A model generated the notes under the pieces. That model did not search any database. It saw only the letters and a program-made list of their open reading frames with translations, and was not told the origin of the DNA. From Nocardioides sp. HDW12B (GTDB taxonomy: Bacteria > Actinomycetota > Actinomycetes > Propionibacteriales > Nocardioidaceae), in assembly GCF_011299595.1 (NCBI RefSeq), contig NZ_CP049867.1:3720001-3784000 (forward strand): 64,000 nt of DNA, read 5' to 3'. The translations under genes were made by a program, and so were the position numbers. This document shows positions 59,911-64,000 of this stretch, in pieces (the first letter of the stretch is position 1; every line of letters starts with the position of its first letter).

Positions 59911-60749
59911 CCCGCGGGACCGATCTCGACCCCGTCCAGCAGCAACCCCAGCTCGCAGTCGTAGACCCGCCCGTCGAGGCGGTCACCCGTCCGGCGTACG
60001 ACGAGGGTGGCGGGGTCGCCCCGGTAGCTCACCAAGGTGCGTCGACCGGGGCCCCCCGGGGTCACGCAACGGTCCGCGCCGGCCCGGTTGGCGGCTCCCG
60101 GGGCCTCGTCGCCCGTCAGGTAGTCGAGGGAGCCGCGGTCGGCGAGGGCGGCGAGGTCGCCGGCGGCGGTGCCGCGGACGGCGGCGCGGAGATCGGCGTC
60201 GTCGGAGATGCGCAGCAGCCGGGGCAGCCGGGGCGCGCGGGCGGACTCGGAGACCCGGCCGGGCTGGTCGAGCGCGTCGGCGTCACCGGAGTCATCAGCC
60301 GCACCCGAGCCTCCGGACCCGCCGGCGTCGCGGCGCGCCTGCCCTTGGTCGCTGCCCGCGCCGGACTCGGTGGCGGCGCTCTCCTCGCTCGACTCCGCCT
60401 GCGCTCCGCCGGCGTCCCCGGCGGCCGCGCTGTCGGAGCCGGACCCGCCGGTCAGGTCGTCCACCACGCTCAGGCCGACCCCGGCGACGCCCAGCACGGT
60501 GGCCGCGACGAGCAGCCGAGCGCCCCAGGTGCGGCGACGCCGGGCCCGCTCCGCGTCGAGGGACACCGCCGGGGTCGCGGCACCGTCGGCGGTCCGCGCC
60601 GCGACCAGGTCGGCCAGGACGGCGTCCAGGCGAGACACCACGTCCGGCGGGGTCGGCTCGACGGGCCCGGCAGCGCCCAGCAGGCGGGCGACCTCCTCCT
60701 CGGAGAGCCCTCCCGCGGGCACGCCGGAGCCGGGTCGGTCCTCACTCAT
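59904..60749 (-). CDS. Probable anti-sigma factor partner of SigM
   Basis: A 281-residue single-pass membrane protein: N-terminal 75 residues cytoplasmic (LSEEEVARLLG..., ARRRRTWGARL), one helix (77-97), then a Gly/Ser/Ala/Glu linker (100-165) and an extracytoplasmic domain ending DRLDGRVYDCELGLLL. There is no zinc-binding ZAS site. In Mycobacterium the equivalent position holds RsmA (Rv3912), the SigM anti-sigma. It overlaps sigM by 8 bp. Confidence 0.75.
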   Translation of the reverse strand: MSEDRPGSGVPAGGLSEEEVARLLGAAGPVEPTPPDVVSRLDAVLADLVAARTADGAATPAVSLDAERARRRRTWGARLLVAATVLGVAGVGLSVVDDLTGGSGSDSAAAGDAGGAQAESSEESAATESGAGSDQGQARRDAGGSGGSGAADDSGDADALDQPGRVSESARAPRLPRLLRISDDADLRAAVRGTAAGDLAALADRGSLDYLTGDEAPGAANRAGADRCVTPGGPGRRTLVSYRGDPATLVVRRTGDRLDGRVYDCELGLLLDGVEIGPAGE

Positions 60750-61446
60750 CGCTGGTCACACCTCCTGCCGGGGTCTCGTCGGTCCTGGATGGGACGCGCG
60801 CGGGACCGTCGCGGTTCCCGCCGGCCGACCCCGGGGCCAGGTCGGCGAGCAGCTCGGCCAGCCGGTGACGCCCTCGCGAGCACCGGCTCTTGACCGTCCC
60901 GACGGCGACGCCGAGCACCTCCGCGGCCTCGCCGACCCCGAGGCCCTGCATGTCGACCAGCACCAGGGCGGCCCGTTGCTCGACGGGGAGGGCGGCCAGG
61001 GCGGCGTGCACCACCCGCTGCTGCTCGGACCGCTCGGCCACGGCCTCGGGGTCGCCGTCGCTGCGGGGCCGGAGCACGCCCGTGCCGGGCCCGGGGTCCG
61101 GGACATCGGTGACCCGCTCGGTCTCCGGCAGCGCCTCGGTGCGCCGGACGGCCTGGCGCCGGTGCCGGTCGAGGCAGGCGTTGACCACGACCCGGTGGAG
61201 CCAGGTGGTGACAGCCGCGTCGCCGCGGTAGCTCCCCGCCCGCCGGAAGGCCGCCATGAGTGCGTCCTGCAGCGCGTCCGCGGCGTCCTCGCGGTTGCCG
61301 GTGGTGCGCAGCGCCACCGCCCAGAGCCGGTCGCGGTGCCGGGCGAAGAGCACGCCGAACGCCTCGGGGTCACCGGCCACGTGGGCGGCCAGCAGGGCGC
61401 GGTCGTCGCTCGCGGCCAGGTCGCGGGGCCCGGTCGGCTCGGTCAC
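60742..61446 (-). CDS. sigM: ECF RNA polymerase sigma factor SigM
   Basis: A 234-residue ECF sigma factor: region 2 (15-85, DPEAFGVLFARHRDRLWAVALR, DALQDALMAAFR) and region 4 (130-195, LPVEQRAALVLVDMQGLGVGEAAEVLG, VGTVKSRCSRGRHRLAELL). GTG 61446 is the first start after an in-frame unlikely extension. In Mycobacterium SigM governs cell-envelope lipid and ESX genes; here only the position identifies it. It starts immediately after the pseudokinase gene stop (1 bp gap). Confidence 0.88.
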   Translation of the reverse strand: MTEPTGPRDLAASDDRALLAAHVAGDPEAFGVLFARHRDRLWAVALRTTGNREDAADALQDALMAAFRRAGSYRGDAAVTTWLHRVVVNACLDRHRRQAVRRTEALPETERVTDVPDPGPGTGVLRPRSDGDPEAVAERSEQQRVVHAALAALPVEQRAALVLVDMQGLGVGEAAEVLGVAVGTVKSRCSRGRHRLAELLADLAPGSAGGNRDGPARVPSRTDETPAGGVTSDE

Positions 61447-61447
61447 G

Positions 61448-63349
61448 TCACGACCGTACGACGACCTCGGCCACCTGGCCCTGGTAGCCGCCGTCGACAC
61501 TCGGGAGCGCCGTCAGCCAGAGCACGAGGTAGCGAGTGGTGACCGGGGAGTCGGGGGCGAGCACGACCCGGCCGCCGACGCCGGTCTGCGTCGCCACCCG
61601 GTCCAGCCCCGTCGCCGTGGTGGGGGCGCCGGCGCCCTCGCCGGCCGCGAGCAGCTGCACCGAGTAGCCCGCGCCGGGCAGCTGGGCGACGACGTCGGTG
61701 ACCTCGGTCTCCTGCCCGAGGTCGAGCAGCAGCCCGACCCCCGACTTGTACGGCGGCAGCGCCGGCCCGTCGAAGTAGGTCTCGGTCTCCCAGACGGTCC
61801 CGGGGCGCCCGTCGACGGCCAGCGGCAGCAGCTCGGGGTTCTCCTCGGGGGTGCCGCCGTCCTGCTCGGGGTCGAAGTCGGAGATGGACGCGACGGGCAC
61901 CGGCTGGGGCGGGTCCGGCTCGGCCGACGCCTCCGGCGTGGGCTCGTCGGAGGGCTCGCCGCCCGGCACGAGGTCGGGGCCGCCGAGGTTGGCCACCACC
62001 ACGAGGGTGAGGACGAGCAGGAGCAGCCCCGCCAGCGCGGCGCCCAGGCGCATCCAGCTCGAGCCCGGGCGCTCGGGAGCCTCGCGCAGCACCGGGAGCG
62101 ACCCCGTGTCGTCGGCGTCGGGGCCCCAGTCCTGCGGCACCGCGCCCGCGCCCATCCCCAGCCGGGGGTCGCGCGGCGGCGTGGCGCGGTCGGGGACCGG
62201 CACCACCTGCGTCCGTCCGCTCGGGTCGGCGTCGTGCCCGGCCCCGGGAGCCGGCCCAGCCCTCCGCGGTGACGCGGAGGGAGCCGCCTGGGTCGCCTCG
62301 GGGTCGGCGGCCGGGGCACCCCGGCCGGCCGGGCCGGCCCCGGTGTCGTCGAGGTCCCAGCGCGGCTGGGGCGAGGCCTGGGTCGCCTCCGGGTCCGCGA
62401 ACGGCGCGCCGGACGCCTGGGTGGGCAGGAGGTCGTGGGAGCCGAGGCTGTCGTCCTCGGGGCGGTTGGTGCCGCCGGGCCCGGTGAGGGCGTCGGGCGC
62501 CAGGAACGCGGTGGCGGCGGAGACGTTGGTGACGGCGTGGGGGCCGCCCTCGCCGAGGTAGCGGCTGAGGGCCTCGGCCACCGAGGAGGCGGTGACGACG
62601 ACCGAGGGGTTCTCCTGGACCCGCAGCAGCCGGCGGCACAGCGTGTCGAGCTCGCGCGGCACCCCGGCCCGCACCTGGCGGGGCCGGCAGACCTGGCCGT
62701 GGTCGAGGGGGGCGTCGGGCACCACCGAGGCGGGGCGGCCGGGCCAGCGGCCCACGAGCGCGGTGTAGAGCAGCGCCCCGAGGTTGCGCACGTCGTTCTC
62801 GTGGTCGCTCAGGTGCACGCCCTCGAGGTCGCCGGTCAGGTCCTCGGGCGACAGCCGGCCGTAGAGGACCGCGTCGACGACGAAGCCGATGAGCTTGACC
62901 GACCCGGCGTCGGACACGAGGACGTTCTCGGGCAGCAGGCGTCCGTGGGCCACCCCCTGGGCGTGGGTGGCGGCGATGGTCTGGGCCACCTCGCGCACCA
63001 GCCAGGCGGCGCGGCGCGGGGCGAGCGGCTCCTCGGCGACCATGCGGTCCAGCGACATCCCGGAGCCCCACTCGTGGACCACGTGCACCACGTCGTCCTC
63101 CTGCACGGCGTCGAGCACCCGGAGCAGCCGGGGCTCGCTCACGGTCGCGGAGGTGCGGGCGGCCGTGAGCACGGCCGAGGCACGCCGGTCCTGGGCGGCG
63201 ATGACGTGGATGGCGACGTTGCGGGCGAGCGTCAGGTCGGTGGCGCGCCAGAAGCGGGCGCCGGAGCGCTCGTCCAGCAGGTCCTCGAGGCGGAACCGGG
63301 AGGCGACGATGCTCCCGGGACCCCAGGCGTCCTGCCCTCCCTGGCTCAT
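61448..63349 (-). CDS. Transmembrane pseudokinase with discoidin-like C-terminal domain
   Basis: A 633-residue protein. The kinase-like domain (15-270) lacks every catalytic residue: the VAIK Lys is His48, HRDLKPEN reads HGRLLPEN (Asp absent), and the DFG motif reads GFV. A long Pro/Ala/Asp-rich cytoplasmic linker, a membrane helix near 478-500 and an extracytoplasmic F5/8-type C-like domain (545-633, AVDGRPGTVWET) follow. In Mycobacterium these modules are fused to the C-terminus of MurJ (Rv3910) and its phospho-Thr binds FhaA. ATG 63349 has a G-rich site. Confidence 0.88.
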   Translation of the reverse strand: MSQGGQDAWGPGSIVASRFRLEDLLDERSGARFWRATDLTLARNVAIHVIAAQDRRASAVLTAARTSATVSEPRLLRVLDAVQEDDVVHVVHEWGSGMSLDRMVAEEPLAPRRAAWLVREVAQTIAATHAQGVAHGRLLPENVLVSDAGSVKLIGFVVDAVLYGRLSPEDLTGDLEGVHLSDHENDVRNLGALLYTALVGRWPGRPASVVPDAPLDHGQVCRPRQVRAGVPRELDTLCRRLLRVQENPSVVVTASSVAEALSRYLGEGGPHAVTNVSAATAFLAPDALTGPGGTNRPEDDSLGSHDLLPTQASGAPFADPEATQASPQPRWDLDDTGAGPAGRGAPAADPEATQAAPSASPRRAGPAPGAGHDADPSGRTQVVPVPDRATPPRDPRLGMGAGAVPQDWGPDADDTGSLPVLREAPERPGSSWMRLGAALAGLLLLVLTLVVVANLGGPDLVPGGEPSDEPTPEASAEPDPPQPVPVASISDFDPEQDGGTPEENPELLPLAVDGRPGTVWETETYFDGPALPPYKSGVGLLLDLGQETEVTDVVAQLPGAGYSVQLLAAGEGAGAPTTATGLDRVATQTGVGGRVVLAPDSPVTTRYLVLWLTALPSVDGGYQGQVAEVVVRS

Positions 63350-63501
63350 GCCGTCCTGCTCCCTCCCCGGTCCCGGTGGCTCCCCGGCCCCGGGTCGTGT
63401 CTCCCGTGACACCGGCGCATCCACGCCGTCCCCGGCGTCTCGTGCGACCGGCGGCGCTGGTCGACCTCCATGGTAGGCGGGTCGGCCCCGCCCGGTGGAA
63501 C

Positions 63502-64000
63502 TCAGCGTCGCAGCCGGCTCGTGACGAGGGACGTCACCTCGGAGATCTCCGTGATCCGCAGCGCCCGCGCCACCACCAGCAGCACCACCAGGTCGACCAG
63601 GCCGGTGGTGCCGAGCACCAGCAGCGAGGTGAGCTTGCCCTCGACGCCCGCGCCCCCGGGGTCGAGCAGGGTGTCGACCAGGCTGCGCCAGCCGTACGCC
63701 GCCGCCCCGGCGACCCCGGCCGCCAGCAGGATGCGGACCCCGAAGCGGACCAGCTCGGGAATCTCCAGCGACCCCAGGACGCGCCGCAGCACGAGGGTCG
63801 AGGTGACCGCCCCCACGGCGTACGCCCCGCCGTAGGCGAGCGCGAGGCCCGGCGCGGTCAGCCGGGGCGAGACCGCGCCGACCACCAGCAGCGCGAGCAC
63901 GACGTTGACGACGGCGATCACGCACTGGACCTGGAAGACGGTGCGGGTGCGCTCGAGGGCGTAGAACCCGCGCAGCGTCAGGTAGTGGAGGGTGAAGAAG
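63502..64000 (-). CDS. murJ: Lipid II flippase MurJ (MviN), C-terminal part (5' end beyond window)
   Basis: The last 165 codons of a murein flippase, a multi-helix transporter that flips lipid II across the membrane. The window edge shows LTLRGFYALERTRTVFQVQ, the characteristic YAxxRTxTxxQ motif, then four or five more helices to the stop. The ATG/GTG at 63921 is internal. The gene ends 152 bp before the pseudokinase start, so in this organism the two are separate genes. Confidence 0.9.
   Translation of the reverse strand, partial: FFTLHYLTLRGFYALERTRTVFQVQCVIAVVNVVLALLVVGAVSPRLTAPGLALAYGGAYAVGAVTSTLVLRRVLGSLEIPELVRFGVRILLAAGVAGAAAYGWRSLVDTLLDPGGAGVEGKLTSLLVLGTTGLVDLVVLLVVARALRITEISEVTSLVTSRLRR

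Noticed and set aside
63400-63416. GTGTCTCCCGTGACAC as a possible further parS site
   Set aside because: Three mismatches in the 14-bp core, including two in the arms; too weak to call.

Overview
This window is a GC-rich stretch (about 70% by eye) of an actinobacterial chromosome carrying the replication origin neighbourhood. GTG starts, four-base ATGA/GTGA gene overlaps, CrgA, FHA/PASTA-kinase genes, a DLW-39 microprotein and a DUF3566 gene beside gyrA all point to Actinobacteria. Protein style suggests a Nocardioides-like member of Propionibacteriales, but this is inferred from memory of such genomes, not from a search.

Layout. Bases 1-14,300 are lineage-specific: the end of a signal peptidase, a membrane molybdopterin oxidoreductase with a fasciclin lipoprotein, a GABA degradation pair (gabT-gabD), a DUF429-RelA/SpoT fusion protein, an SDR enzyme, an AI-2E transporter, an anti-sigma-like/ECF sigma pair and two uncharacterised envelope proteins. 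From tRNA-Leu (14.4 kb) to dnaA (44.6 kb) the order matches, inverted, the dnaA-to-leuT block of Mycobacterium: fhaA-fhaB-pstP-rodA-pbpA-pknA-pknB as one tightly overlapping operon, DUF881, crgA, rhomboid protease, cyclophilin, tRNA-Ala, DLW-39, tRNA-Ile, DUF3566, gyrA, gyrB, DUF721, recF, gnd, dnaN, dnaA. An accessory insert (26.9-32.4 kb) interrupts it with a hendecad-repeat protein, DUF3817, SURF1, TetR, a LuxR-type regulator and a beta-helix protein. From rpmH rightward the order is rpmH-rnpA-yidD-yidC-jag-rsmG-parA-parB, then a lineage-specific group (DUF445, Abi-alpha, acyltransferase, ddl, aminotransferase, GNAT), then cwlM-trxA-trxB-anti-sigma-sigM-pseudokinase-murJ, again as in Mycobacterium.

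How it works together. The dnaA/dnaN/recF/gyr genes and candidate oriC start replication; ParA, ParB and several parS sites segregate the origin. The Ser/Thr kinases PknA/PknB, phosphatase PstP, FHA readers FhaA/FhaB, the zinc-ligand-less CwlM homologue, the pseudokinase and MurJ form the set known in mycobacteria to tune peptidoglycan synthesis by phosphorylation; RodA and PbpA are its polymerase and transpeptidase. A textbook SigR/SigH-type promoter sits in front of trxB-trxA.

Most interesting items: the DUF429-alarmone synthetase fusion, a dense DnaA-box cluster 18 kb from dnaA between two convergent genes, a tandemly duplicated CrgA, the palindrome-and-parS block after parB, and a split MurJ/pseudokinase pair. 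I saw no CRISPR array, insertion sequence, prophage or rRNA operon.
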